The notes: generated by a model not told the origin, from the sequence alone. A stretch of 64,000 bases of DNA from DATKDP01 sp035546335 (GCA_035546335.1 DATKDP010000055.1:1-64000); one strand, 5' to 3'; positions 48,798 through 57,831 are shown, counted from the first letter of the stretch. Translations and numbers: made by a program.

Positions 48798-48965
48798 GAC
48801 AAAGAGCCGGAGCCATCGGGGTGGGAGGGGCTCGCCGACGTGCGCATCATCGAGGCGCTCTACCATTCGGCCGAGACGTGGCGCGCCGTCACGATCCCGG
48901 CCATCGAGAAAACGAAACGCCGCACGCTCCGCCAGGAGATCCGAGTCAGCGCTCCCCAGCGGTGA
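48798..48965 (+). pseudogene. C-terminal remnant of a Gfo/Idh/MocA oxidoreductase
   Basis: In one frame the sequence reads WEGLADVRIIEALYHSAETWRAV, then IPAIEKTKRRTLRQEI, and stops. This matches the usual C-terminus of Gfo/Idh/MocA sugar dehydrogenases (GLADVRIIEAIYRSAETGR). Nothing upstream in any frame supplies the Rossmann domain, so the gene has lost at least 85% of its length, replaced by the nucleotidyltransferase unit. Confidence 0.7.
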
Positions 48966-48987
48966 GTGAGTGTTCGCGTAACATTTG

Positions 48988-49023
48988 TTGACCTGACCAG
49001 AGGTCTGGTTTATATTCTTTTCA
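48988..49023 (+). promoter_or_regulatory. phd/vapC promoter: TTGACC-17-TATATT with operator in spacer, leaderless
   Basis: TTGACC (48988-48993), a 17-base spacer and TATATT (49011-49016). The perfect inverted repeat ACCAGA-GG-TCTGGT (48996-49009) lies wholly in the spacer, an ideal Phd operator. The ATG at 49024 is 7 bases after the -10 box, so transcription should start at the start codon. Confidence 0.75.
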
Positions 49024-49260
49024 ATGCCAACCACGGTGAATGTCCAGGAGGCAAAGACCCAGCTGTCGCGTCTGCTATTTCTGGTCGAGGCGGGCGAGGA
49101 AGTGATCATCGCGCGCTACGGCAAGCCCATCGCGCGCTTGGTGCGGGCAGCTCCACCTGTCCCCGACCGCCGCCCAGGCAGCTGGCGAGAGAGTCTTCGG
49201 ATCGCCGATGATTTCGACGACGAGATCGGGGAGGAGTGGCTGGAGCCGCTCGAACCGTGA
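49024..49260 (+). CDS. Phd/YefM-type antitoxin
   Basis: A 78-residue prevent-host-death family antitoxin. MPTTVNVQEAKTQLSRLLFLVEAGEEVIIARYGKPIARLV is the canonical Phd fold (NVQEAK, then IARYGKPIA). The acidic tail DDFDDEIGEEWLEPLEP is the disordered toxin-binding segment. It overlaps the VapC start by 4 bases (GTGA). Autoregulation through the ACCAGAGGTCTGGT palindrome is likely. Confidence 0.92.
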   Translation: MPTTVNVQEAKTQLSRLLFLVEAGEEVIIARYGKPIARLVRAAPPVPDRRPGSWRESLRIADDFDDEIGEEWLEPLEP

Positions 49261-49643
49261 GACTCCTGATCGACACACACGCCATGCTGTGGTGGTTGCG
49301 GGACGACGAGCGGCTGTCCCATCGCGCTCGCAGCATTCTCGGGGACGGCCGCAGCGAACTGTTATGGAGCATAGCGAGCTCGTGGGAGATCGCGGTGAAG
49401 CTGCGCACGGGCAAGCTCGAGATCGATCGACCGCTGACGCGCCTGTTCGCCGACCTGGTCAGCGAACAGGGTGTCGAGGTGGTTCCAGTAGGTCATGAGC
49501 ACTGCACGCGCCTGGCCGATCTTCCACTTCATCACCGGGATCCTTTTGATCGCATGCTGGTGGTCCAGGCGCAGGAAGCGGGCGTGCCAATCCTGACCGC
49601 GGATCCAAAGCTGGCAGCCTACGATATCGAATTGCTCTGGTGA
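49257..49643 (+). CDS. vapC: VapC-type PIN-domain toxin
   Basis: A 128-residue PIN ribonuclease with a GTG start. Active-site acids are in LLIDTHAMLWWL, SSWEIAVKLRTGKL, HHRDPFDRMLVVQAQ and ILTADPKLAAYDIE. The pattern matches the subfamily paired with Phd-type antitoxins (PIN_Sll0205-like). The GTG start overlaps the antitoxin stop. The PIN site appears intact. Confidence 0.92.
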   Translation: MRLLIDTHAMLWWLRDDERLSHRARSILGDGRSELLWSIASSWEIAVKLRTGKLEIDRPLTRLFADLVSEQGVEVVPVGHEHCTRLADLPLHHRDPFDRMLVVQAQEAGVPILTADPKLAAYDIELLW

Positions 49644-49724
49644 GTAAGCTTCCGATTGTAGGTCTAAGAGCCCGCCAGGAGTCACGCCGGATGAACATAG
49701 GCCACCGGACCCCGGAACAGTGCC

Positions 49725-50696
49725 TCAGATCCCGGCGAGCAACCGCTCTTCGAAGGCGTAGTCGACCGCGCGACGGGGCTGCGTCCGATACCACGCGAAG
49801 CCCGCACGCAACGCCTCTTCGAAATCCGTCAGGGTGACACCCAGAACGCGCGGCGCCTTCTCCACCACCTCGGTGATCGGTGAGATGTCGAGGTACTCGC
49901 CGAAGTAAAGGTTGCCGGTGAAGGGGTGGCCGCCCGCAGCGTGGATGCGATCGCGAGGAATCGCCACGAACCTTGGCGTCACGCCGGCGGTTCGCGCCAG
50001 CGCCTCGACGAAGGCTCGCTGCGCGATCGGTGACTCGTGTCCGATGTTGAACGCCTCGCCAGCCGCCTCGGGCACTTCGATCGCGCGCACGCACGCTTCT
50101 GCGACGTCGTCGACGAAGGCCCACTGCATCAGTTGCTCGCCGCCGTCCGGCAGGATGATCGGACGGCCATCGAGCAGCCGGTCCCAAAAGAACTGCTCGC
50201 GGTAGAACGGCTGTCGCGGCCCATGGACGAACGGCGGGCGGAACGTCGTGACCGGAAGGCCGGTCTCGTCCGAGAGGCGGAAGAGCGCGCGCTCACTCGA
50301 TGCCTTCTGTTGGACATAGGCCACGGGATGGTCGTCCGGGGCAAGAGGGTCGCTCTCGCGCCGGTTGAATCCCGTGCCGTAGACGGCGATGCTCGACATG
50401 AAAACGTAACGGTGAAGGTCAGGGCCCGCACTGCGCGCGGCGGCCTCGACCTGCTCCGCCGTCGTCCCTTTCTGCCAGTCGTACGCCGTGTCGAAGACGA
50501 CCTCGAACGCTCCGCCACGGAGCAGCCGCTCAATCGCCGCCAGGTCGCCGCGGTCCGCCTGAAGGTTGTGAATCGAGGGACCGAGATCGTGATGGTCCCG
50601 CCGGTGGAGAACGGTGACGTCGTGTCCTCGCGCCGAAAGGCGCCGTACGATCTCCCTTCCCATGAACTCGATGCCGCCGATCACCAGAATGCGCAT
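49725..50696 (-). CDS. NAD-dependent epimerase/dehydratase family protein
   Basis: A 323-residue extended short-chain dehydrogenase. The Rossmann start is MRILVIGGIEFMGREIVRRL (GxxxxxG variant), and the catalytic region has VFMSSIAVYG, with YVQQK as the YxxxK pair. C-terminal AFNIGHESPIAQRAFVEAL matches NAD-dependent epimerases acting on nucleotide sugars; the actual substrate is unknown. The start is set by the Rossmann motif; a longer frame reaches up into a family D repeat. The gene stands alone, convergent with vapC. Confidence 0.87.
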   Translation of the reverse strand: MRILVIGGIEFMGREIVRRLSARGHDVTVLHRRDHHDLGPSIHNLQADRGDLAAIERLLRGGAFEVVFDTAYDWQKGTTAEQVEAAARSAGPDLHRYVFMSSIAVYGTGFNRRESDPLAPDDHPVAYVQQKASSERALFRLSDETGLPVTTFRPPFVHGPRQPFYREQFFWDRLLDGRPIILPDGGEQLMQWAFVDDVAEACVRAIEVPEAAGEAFNIGHESPIAQRAFVEALARTAGVTPRFVAIPRDRIHAAGGHPFTGNLYFGEYLDISPITEVVEKAPRVLGVTLTDFEEALRAGFAWYRTQPRRAVDYAFEERLLAGI

Positions 50697-50756
50697 GACG
50701 TGCATTATAGGCGCTTGAAAACCGAAGTCTGAGGATTCGTCTCTCAGAGTTTGATC

Positions 50757-51005
50757 ATAGAAACCGGGCGCGGGCTCGGGCACGGGCTCGGGCACGGGTG
50801 GCTCACTCGGTCGGAGGCGGGATCTGATCAATTTGGTCAGTATCTGTGCGATCCGGTCGAGAAAGGCCTTGTTGTCATGCGGAGGACCGAGATATTCAAT
50901 CCCGACCAGGTCAGTCCCGAAGCAGACAACCGCCGCCTTTCCCGGGCCCGAGCCCGAGCCCGGTTTTTAACTCTCAAATTTCAAATATTCTTGGGTAGGA
51001 CTCGC
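50757..51005. repeat. Family D composite repeat, copy 2
   Basis: AAACCGGGCGCGGGCTCGGG to GTGGCTCAC (50761-50803) is the reverse complement of 4346-4408. CCCGGGCCCGAGCCCGAGCC leads into GGTTTTTAACTCTCAAATTTC and AAATATTCTTGGGTAGGAC (50940-51000), the reverse complement of the 20599-20640 element. Between them (50830-50940) is a unique stretch whose frame reads YLCDPVEKGLVVMRRTEIFN, possibly a scrap of a decayed gene. Confidence 0.75.
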
Positions 51006-51033
51006 GATAGGCGCTGATGATGGTGTTGCCGGC

Positions 51034-51063
51034 GTAACCTTTCGCGCGGCTTCCGGTTATAAC
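51034..51063 (+). promoter_or_regulatory. Putative promoter of the sigma factor gene
   Basis: GTAACC (51034-51039), 18 bases and TATAAC (51058-51063). GTAACC resembles the GGAAC-type -35 of ECF sigma factors, so autoregulation is possible. The -10 box is 9 bases before ATG 51073 and no Shine-Dalgarno is visible. Confidence 0.35.
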
Positions 51064-51072
51064 TTCTGAAGC

Positions 51073-51654
51073 ATGGATGCGAGCGAACAGGCTCTGGTCG
51101 AGGCGGCGAAGAGGGATCCCGCGCGCTTCGCTCCCCTTTACGAGACGCATTTCGAGCGCATCTACGCCTTCATCGTCCGCAGGGTCCGCGATCGAAGCCT
51201 CGCCGAAGACCTCACGGCCGATGTGTTTCGCCGCGCGCTCGCGGGCATTGGAGGATTCGAGTGGCGCGGCGTCCCCTTTTCCGCATGGCTCTACCGGATC
51301 GCCGCGAACGAGATCGTGAATCATGCGAGCCGGAGCGCGCGCGAGCGTGGACCGACTGAGGGCACCGGGCCGGTCTCCGGCAAGAGAACGGGCGAAACCA
51401 TGAACGATAGCGCGCAGGAGGGCACGATCGACATCACGGATGAGATCGAAAGGGCCGAACATCGCGCCACCCTCTTCCGTCACGTCGACGCTCTGCCGCC
51501 CGACCAGCGCCGCGTCGTCGTGATGCGTTTCGCCGAGGAGAGGAGCGTTCGCGAGATTGCCGCCGAGCTCGGGCGCAGCGAAGGGGCGATCAAACAACTT
51601 CAGTGGAGAGCGCTGCAGACGCTGCGCTCACGGATGGGACCGAGTCATGGCTGA
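51073..51654 (+). CDS. ECF-type RNA polymerase sigma factor
   Basis: A 193-residue sigma-70 family factor. Region 2 is about 10-80 (FAPLYETHFERIYAFIVRRVRDRSLAEDLTADVF) and region 4 about 130-185 (LPPDQRRVVVMRFAEERSVREIAAELGRSEGAIKQLQWRAL), with a linker between (GTGPVSGKRTGET). It overlaps the next gene by 8 bases. That next gene begins with a short helical segment resembling the cytoplasmic part of sigma-associated proteins, so its product may regulate this factor. Confidence 0.92.
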   Translation: MDASEQALVEAAKRDPARFAPLYETHFERIYAFIVRRVRDRSLAEDLTADVFRRALAGIGGFEWRGVPFSAWLYRIAANEIVNHASRSARERGPTEGTGPVSGKRTGETMNDSAQEGTIDITDEIERAEHRATLFRHVDALPPDQRRVVVMRFAEERSVREIAAELGRSEGAIKQLQWRALQTLRSRMGPSHG

Positions 51655-52588
51655 GCGAGACCGCTTCGAGCTGCTCGACGAGATGATCGGCGCGATCCTC
51701 GCCGGCACCCCTCCGCCTGCCATCGAGCCGGAGGTGGCTCTTCTCGCGCTCATCGCAGCCGATCTGCGCGATCTGCCCGATCCGCGCTTCAGGACTCGCC
51801 TGCGAAGAGAATTGATTCCAACAGAGGAGGACGTCATGGAGATGACAGCCACTGCAGTGACGGTCAGGCCTTATTTCATCGTCGATGGGGCGGATCATCT
51901 GATCGCGTTCCTCGAGCAGGCATTCGATGCCGAAGTTCTCGTGCGGGTGCCCGCACCCCGGGGAACGGTCATGCACGCGGCGGTGCGCGTCGGCGATTCG
52001 ATCGTGGAGATGGGAGACGCCGGCGGGCAGTGGAAACCTCTCGCGGCACCGCTGCACGTCTACATCGACGACGTGGACGAAGCCTACCGGAGGGCGATCG
52101 CCGCGGGCGCCACTTCGCTCTACGAGCCGATGGATCAGCCGTATGGCGACCGTGAAGCGGGCGTAGTCGACCGATTCGGGATCGAGTGGTTCCTCGCCAC
52201 GCATCTCGAAGGGGGACCTCGCCCGCCCGGCTTCGGTACCGTGACCAGCGGTTTCCGGGCCGCCGGAGCGGAGCGGATGCTCGAGTTCCTCGAGAAAGCC
52301 TTCGGCGCCGTGCTCGTCTCACGCAGCGGTTCCGAGACGATCGCGCATGCCGAGATCCTCCTCGGGAAGACGATGATCGAGCTGAGCGAGGCGCACGGAC
52401 GGTGGGGACCTACCGAGGGAGGGTTCCATCTCTTCGTCGACGACTGCGACGCCGTCTATGCCGAAGCGCTGCGCGCCGGAGCGACCTCGATGTATGCGCC
52501 GGAAGACAAGCCCTACGGCGAGCGATCGGCGGGGGTGACCGACCCGTGGGGGAATCAGTGGTTCATCGCCACGCCGATCGCACGGTGA
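51647..52588 (+). CDS. Two-VOC-domain protein with sigma-factor-associated N-terminus
   Basis: A 313-residue protein. Residues 1-60 (FELLDEMIGAILAGTPPPAIEPE ... DLRDLPDPRFRTRLRREL) resemble short helical segments encoded just after ECF sigma genes. Residues 66-185 and 195-310 are two PhnB-like VOC (glyoxalase/bleomycin-resistance fold) domains: VRPYFIVDGADHLIAFLEQAF and SGFRAAGAERMLEFLEKAFGAV, each ending in a PYGDREAGV/PYGERSAGV loop and a WF(L/I)AT strand. VOC domains bind small molecules or metals. An inferred role is ligand-controlled regulation of the upstream sigma factor. No transmembrane helix, so it would be a soluble regulator. Confidence 0.82.
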   Translation: MAERDRFELLDEMIGAILAGTPPPAIEPEVALLALIAADLRDLPDPRFRTRLRRELIPTEEDVMEMTATAVTVRPYFIVDGADHLIAFLEQAFDAEVLVRVPAPRGTVMHAAVRVGDSIVEMGDAGGQWKPLAAPLHVYIDDVDEAYRRAIAAGATSLYEPMDQPYGDREAGVVDRFGIEWFLATHLEGGPRPPGFGTVTSGFRAAGAERMLEFLEKAFGAVLVSRSGSETIAHAEILLGKTMIELSEAHGRWGPTEGGFHLFVDDCDAVYAEALRAGATSMYAPEDKPYGERSAGVTDPWGNQWFIATPIAR

Positions 52589-52765
52589 GCTCGCGAACGC
52601 TACGAACGCCGATCCCGCGATGGTAAGCTCCTACGTTCCGAATCCGCGCGCCCGGTCTCGTCTGGCCAACGACCGTGCCAGGCTATCCCGACTTGTTGAT
52701 CGATTGGACGAGACGGGTCACCGAGGTTGACAAACCCGCCGGCGGATCATGAAGCTGCGCGGCCA
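52589..52765. other. Short gap without a supported gene
   Basis: No protein-like frame and no clear repeat. It lies between the VOC gene and the DUF1801 remnant on the opposite strand. Confidence 0.4.
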
Positions 52766-52873
52766 TCAGCCGCCGCTCTCGGCAATCCTCGCCTTCACCA
52801 GTTTCCGCACGAGCGCAGCCGGCAGCGGATGATCCGGCTGAAAGCGGATCGTCCCTTTGCTCGTATCCCTCAC
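52766..52873 (-). pseudogene. C-terminal remnant of a DUF1801/YdhG-like protein
   Basis: The minus-strand frame reads SKGTIRFQPDHPLPAALVRKL then VKARIAESGG and stops. It matches the C-terminus of DUF1801 (YdhG-like) proteins, whose ending is GKGxIRFPLDxPLPxxLVxKLVKxR. The rest of the domain is absent. The fragment abuts and slightly overlaps the stop of the DEAD-box helicase gene, suggesting a deletion that joined the two. Confidence 0.75.
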
Positions 52874-54369
52874 GGGCGACGGCGCTCGCGGCGCGCCCGG
52901 TCGTTCCGACGGTTCGTCACGGAAGCAGCCGATCCAGGAGCACGGACGGGCGCCGAGCCGCGACCGCCGGCTCGTGAAGCCGCCGGCGAGGACGATCGCG
53001 ACGTCTCCTGCCGCGGCGCGCTCGATCTGCGGTGGTCCCTCGATACGGCACCGGCCGGACGATTCGCCGGCGCTCCACGCCCGGATGGTGTCGCCGTTCC
53101 GCGCGATCCCGCGGCTTGCGAAACTCCCCCCGATGCCGCCCGTCTGTCCGCTTTGGCCTTCGCGCGTGCGCGATCCTCGGCCTTCTTTGCACGGATCGCG
53201 GCAATGCGCTCCTGGATCGGAATCTCCAGCCTCTGGGCAGGCTTTTGTGCGTAGTCGAAATCGGGCACCGTGACCCTCGGCAGACGCTTCCCGATCGCAC
53301 GCTCGATCGCACGGAGATCACCCTCTTCATCAGGGGCAACGAAGGTGATGGCATCGCCTGTCAACTCCGCACGCGCCGTCCGGCCGACGCGATGGATGTA
53401 GTCCTCCGGGACGTTCGGGACGTCGAAGTTCACCACGTGCGAGAGGGCCTCGACGTCGATGCCGCGCGCCGCTATGTCGGTGGCGACGAGAATGCGATAC
53501 CTCCCCGATTTGAAACCAGCCAGCGCTTCGGTGCGCTGCACCTGACTGCGGTTGCCGTGAATCCGTGCGACATTCACCTTCTGTCGCTCGAGCTGCTCGA
53601 AGACGCGGTTGGCGCGGTGTTTGGTACGGGTGAAAACTATCGCGCTCCGGATCTCGCCGCGCTCCAGGAGGGTTTCGAGCAGTGGCATTTTCGATTCCTG
53701 TGATACGGGGAAAACCGTCTGAGCGATGCCGATCGCCGGCTCTGCCCTTCGCTCGATCGAGATCATCGCCGGATTCCTGAGCATCTCGCGCGAAAGGGCG
53801 ACGATCGGCGGCGGCAGCGTGGCCGAGAAGAAGAGCGTCTGGCGCTTCGAGGGCAGATGCTTCAACACGCGGCGGATGTCGGGAAGGAATCCCATATCCA
53901 GCATCCGGTCGGCTTCGTCGAGCACGAGGATCTCCAGGCCATCGAGCTTCGCGTAGCTGTGGCGAAAATGATCGAGCAGACGTCCCGGTGTGGCCACGAG
54001 CACATCGACGCCGCTGCGGAAGGCATGCTCCTGCGGCCCCATGCCGACGCCGCCATAGACGGCCGCCCCGGAGATCGGCGTATGGACGGCGAGCTCGCGG
54101 AGATGCTGGTCGATCTGCGCGGCCAGCTCCCTCGTCGGCGTCAGGATCAGAGCCCGCGTCGTGCCGCGCTTCTTTCCCATGAGCCGGTGAAGGATGGGCA
54201 ACAGAAAGGCCGCGGTCTTTCCGCTGCCGGTCGCCGCTGCCGCGAGGACATCCTTGCCTGCCATAGCGGGAGGGATTGCATCGTTCTGAATCGGCGTGGG
54301 ACGCGCGAAGCCCAGCTCTCTGATTCCGCGCAGCAGGTCACTGTGAAGTCCAAATGAGGAAAATGGCAT
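52870..54369 (-). CDS. rhlE: DEAD-box RNA helicase (RhlE-like)
   Basis: A 499-residue helicase. Motifs: Q motif GFARPTPIQ, I AATGSGKT, Ia PTRELAAQ, II LDEADRMLDMGF, III SAT, IV AIVFTRTKH, V VATDIAARGID and VI HRVGRTAR. The last 120 residues form a basic, Arg/Ser/Ala/Gly-rich tail (ASRAGGRGSAPVRAPGS) of the kind that binds RNA nonspecifically. RhlE-type enzymes act in ribosome assembly and RNA turnover. The start is at the conserved MPFSSFGLHSDLLRGI. The C-terminal end may have been altered by the junction with the DUF1801 remnant. Confidence 0.92.
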   Translation of the reverse strand: MPFSSFGLHSDLLRGIRELGFARPTPIQNDAIPPAMAGKDVLAAAATGSGKTAAFLLPILHRLMGKKRGTTRALILTPTRELAAQIDQHLRELAVHTPISGAAVYGGVGMGPQEHAFRSGVDVLVATPGRLLDHFRHSYAKLDGLEILVLDEADRMLDMGFLPDIRRVLKHLPSKRQTLFFSATLPPPIVALSREMLRNPAMISIERRAEPAIGIAQTVFPVSQESKMPLLETLLERGEIRSAIVFTRTKHRANRVFEQLERQKVNVARIHGNRSQVQRTEALAGFKSGRYRILVATDIAARGIDVEALSHVVNFDVPNVPEDYIHRVGRTARAELTGDAITFVAPDEEGDLRAIERAIGKRLPRVTVPDFDYAQKPAQRLEIPIQERIAAIRAKKAEDRARAKAKADRRAASGGVSQAAGSRGTATPSGRGAPANRPAGAVSRDHRRSSAPRQETSRSSSPAASRAGGRGSAPVRAPGSAASVTNRRNDRARRERRRP

Positions 54370-54515
54370 CGTCTTCTTTCCTTGTCGGTGGCGATTTCTC
54401 AGCCGGCAGCAGGCCGGTGGGGCGCGGTTTTTTCGACTCGCGCACGAGCGGGTCGGAGCCCGCTCTCCAGAAGCGACGGATTGTCTCACAGTTTGGCCGC
54501 CTCCCGAGGTCAGCG

Positions 54516-55262
54516 TCATCGATGCCGGCTCACCCGACGCACTGAAGCGGCGCGTGCCCGAGGAGCTGGGGATCCGGATGGCGGGTGTATTCGCGACCGC
54601 TGCGCGAGCCAGATGACGAAGCGCGCGCCGCGATTGCCTCGTCCGCGGACGACCACTTGCTCCGCATCGAAACCGGCTTGCGAGAGACGGCGCTGGAACG
54701 CGGGATCGGAACCGGCGGACCAGAGCGCGAGGATGCCGCCGGAACGGAGACCAGCATGTGCCGCGCGGAGCCCGGCGAGGCTGTAGAGCCGCTCGTTTGC
54801 TTTCGCGGAGAGTCCGGCCGGTCCGTTGTCGACGTCGAGCAGAATCGCGTCCCACGCCTCGCGCCGTTCGCGAATGATCCGGACCACGTCTTCCTCGCGA
54901 ATGCGCACCCGCGCGTCGTCGCATGCGCCGCCGTTCAGATGCGCCAGCTGGCCGCGACTCCAGGCGACGACAGCCGGGACCAGCTCGGCGACGACGATCT
55001 CTGCATCGCGGGCAGTCTCGCGCGCCGCCCCGGCGAGAGTGAGCCCCATCCCGAGGCCGCCGATCAGGAGCCGCGCGTGTTTGCGGCCGCGCAGCCGCTC
55101 GCAGGCGAGCCGCGCGAGCGCGTCTTCCGAGCCGTACGCCCGGCTGTTCATCAGCTCATGCCGCCCGATCCGGATCGAATACTCCTCGCCGCGCCGGTAC
55201 AGCCGCATCTCGCCGCCGTCTCCCGGAACGATCGCCGAATCGAGCAGGGTCCATGGGATCAC
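54516..55262 (-). CDS. Spermidine-synthase-like SAM-binding protein
   Basis: A 248-residue protein with a spermidine synthase/methyltransferase Rossmann fold: ELMNSRAYGSEDALARLACERL, LLIGGLGMGLTLAGAA (SAM/dcSAM site), EIVVAELVPAVVAWSRG, DDARVRIREEDV and WDAILLDVDNGPAGL. The family lacks clear polyamine-binding acids and is usually called spermidine synthase or SAM methyltransferase without proof. GTG 55262 fits the conserved start (IPWTLLDSAIVPGDGGEMRL). An upstream ATG at 55358 overlaps the yaeQ stop by 4 bases and would add 32 residues, so translational coupling is an alternative. Confidence 0.8.
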   Translation of the reverse strand: MIPWTLLDSAIVPGDGGEMRLYRRGEEYSIRIGRHELMNSRAYGSEDALARLACERLRGRKHARLLIGGLGMGLTLAGAARETARDAEIVVAELVPAVVAWSRGQLAHLNGGACDDARVRIREEDVVRIIRERREAWDAILLDVDNGPAGLSAKANERLYSLAGLRAAHAGLRSGGILALWSAGSDPAFQRRLSQAGFDAEQVVVRGRGNRGARFVIWLAQRSRIHPPSGSPAPRARAASVRRVSRHR

Positions 55263-55354
55263 ACCCGCATCGTAGCGGAAACGATGCCCCCCGCTCTGCT
55301 CCTGATACTTCCACGCGCCGATCAGCGTGGCAGCGACGATGGCTATCAACTCCG

Positions 55355-55897
55355 TCATCCGGGAAGCCGGTGCTCCTCCATCACCGTCGTCATGGCGTAG
55401 CCGTCGACGTCGACATAGAGGTGGCGCTCCGTCACCGACAGAGACATCTTCATCCGCCGCTCGAGTCGCGTCGCAAGCTCGTCGATGAAGCCGCGTCCGA
55501 AGGAATAGATCGGGATCTCGGAGACACGATGAATCCTCCTCCCCTGCAGTTGTCCGATGACAGTGCGCATCTCACGGTGCGTGTAGAGCGCGACCTTACC
55601 CGTCAGTTTGCTCGCACGGTGGAGGCGGTCGGCATCGGGCATCCCCACTTCGATCCACGACACGATGCGACCCGTCAGGTCGCGTACGACGATCGCCGGA
55701 TCGTCACCGCTCGCGAGGCCCGTCGTGAATTCGATTCCTTCGATGTAGTTCAGGCAGTAGGCGAGCAGCCGCGTGACCATGTATGCCGCTGATTCCGAGG
55801 GATGCATCGCCATGCGCAGCTCGAGCGACTCGTAGACTTCCCGGTCGATGTCGGCCAGTTCGACGGTGATGTTGTACATCGTGGACGTGAGCGCCAT
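55355..55897 (-). CDS. YaeQ family protein
   Basis: A 180-residue protein of the YaeQ family, which has a PD-(D/E)XK nuclease-like fold. Markers: MALTSTMYNITVELADIDREVYESL, MHPSESAAYMVTRLLAYCLNY, EFTTGLASGDDPAIVVRDLTGRIVSWIEVGMPDADRLHRAS and GKVALYTH. YaeQ was linked to suppression of rfaH loss in enterobacteria, but its biochemical role is unknown. ATG 55897 matches the family start; a longer frame upstream is unconserved. Coupled or close to the SpeE-like gene. Confidence 0.9.
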   Translation of the reverse strand: MALTSTMYNITVELADIDREVYESLELRMAMHPSESAAYMVTRLLAYCLNYIEGIEFTTGLASGDDPAIVVRDLTGRIVSWIEVGMPDADRLHRASKLTGKVALYTHREMRTVIGQLQGRRIHRVSEIPIYSFGRGFIDELATRLERRMKMSLSVTERHLYVDVDGYAMTTVMEEHRLPG

Positions 55898-56399
55898 GAG
55901 CGAGTCATCTTGCAACGATTCGTCATCGGAGGAAACCTCGACGAGAATCGGCCGCATCAACAACAAATACGATACGCGAACAGGAGCACGCCGTTTCGGC
56001 GGCAGGCGGGTCTCCAAACGCCCTGACGGTGGCACTCCTCGTGGCGCCGGGCTCCTGGTCCGGATCTGCCGCTCGACACCAGAGTCACGTTTCGCGCTTC
56101 GGCACCTGGGTACAAAACGGTCCAGACCAACGCCCTCCCTGAGTTTCAAGTCTATCCGACCAATTTCATTCTGAATATGCAGTAGCGACTCGGCGGGAAG
56201 TGGCCGAACTTTGTCGCGGATGCGACGCGAGGGTCAGGCGTTCTTGCGATGATCATCCCCAGCATCCGCGACAAGTTCGGTCTGTGACCGATCGCGAGAT
56301 CTATCCGAGCCGGCCGCTGCGCCGGCCGCCTTCGCGGCCTGGCGATTTACCACGACCTCGTGAGGGACAGGCGCAGTTGCGCGCGGTCGCTCGGCCCGG
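55898..56399. other. Gap with partial repeats upstream of yaeQ
   Basis: No supported gene. Positions 56190-56278 carry GGAAGTGGCCGAACTTTGTC and GCGGATGCGACGCGAGGGTC, a sequence repeated at 63850-63905, plus its inverted ATCCGCGACAAGTTCGG. The promoter for yaeQ should lie in 55898-56160; none is obvious. Confidence 0.45.
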
Positions 56400-56503
56400 T
56401 TCGTCGCCCGCGATTCGGGCCAGGACCGAAGTTGTCCGCTTCGGCTTCCGAGCGGTCAGGATGTCCTTCAGCGTCTGGCCGAAGCGGACAAACTTCGGCC
56501 ACT
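56400..56503. repeat. Family F repeat, copy 1 (CGAAGTTGTCCGCTTCGG)
   Basis: TTCGTCGCCCGCGATTCGGG, CCAGGACCGAAGTTGTCCGC and, at the far end, GCGGACAAACTTCGGCCAC: the outer parts are mutually complementary (AAGTTTGTCCGC/GCGGACAAACTT with changes). Positions 63630-63732 hold a near-identical 103-base copy in the same orientation, differing mainly in the central loop. Confidence 0.85.
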
Positions 56504-56511
56504 TGGGGCCA

Positions 56512-56655
56512 TCAGCAGCGATGCCAGGGGTTCGATGGCGGATCTCGGGGCGAGAGACTGCGAAACACCATGCGAAACGTTCCGTCGGGCAGACGCTCGT
56601 AATCGGTGTAGTCGCCTGGATTCGTCGGGTGCGTGAATCGGAACTTGTCGGGCAT
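56512..56655 (-). CDS. Possible small protein or gene remnant
   Basis: A 47-codon frame reading MPDKFRFTHPTNPGDYTDYE, RLPDGTFRMVFRSLS and a Pro-rich end. The composition is protein-like and unlike the flanking repeats. I do not recognise it. It could be a short real gene or the start of a gene cut off by the family F element at 56400-56503. Confidence 0.3.
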   Translation of the reverse strand: MPDKFRFTHPTNPGDYTDYERLPDGTFRMVFRSLSPRDPPSNPWHRC

Positions 56656-56759
56656 TCCCCCGTCGTCTGACCGCGCGAGTGTTTCGCGTTTCGTCGCGAT
56701 GGCATTCGCTGCGCTTCGAATCTCATGAGCCTCACTTCTGCCTTCTGCCTTCTGCCTTT

Positions 56760-57815
<1,056 letters not shown>

Positions 57816-57831
57816 CGGCGTTCGGTTCCTC

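Noticed and set aside
50751..51017. 88-codon frame through the family D element
   Set aside because: Most of it translates GC repeats; only about 35 codons in the middle look protein-like and they have no start or stop of their own.
55262..55358. Definite choice of ATG 55358 as start of the SpeE-like protein
   Set aside because: The ATGA overlap with yaeQ is attractive, but family conservation as I know it begins at the GTG 55262; left as an alternative.
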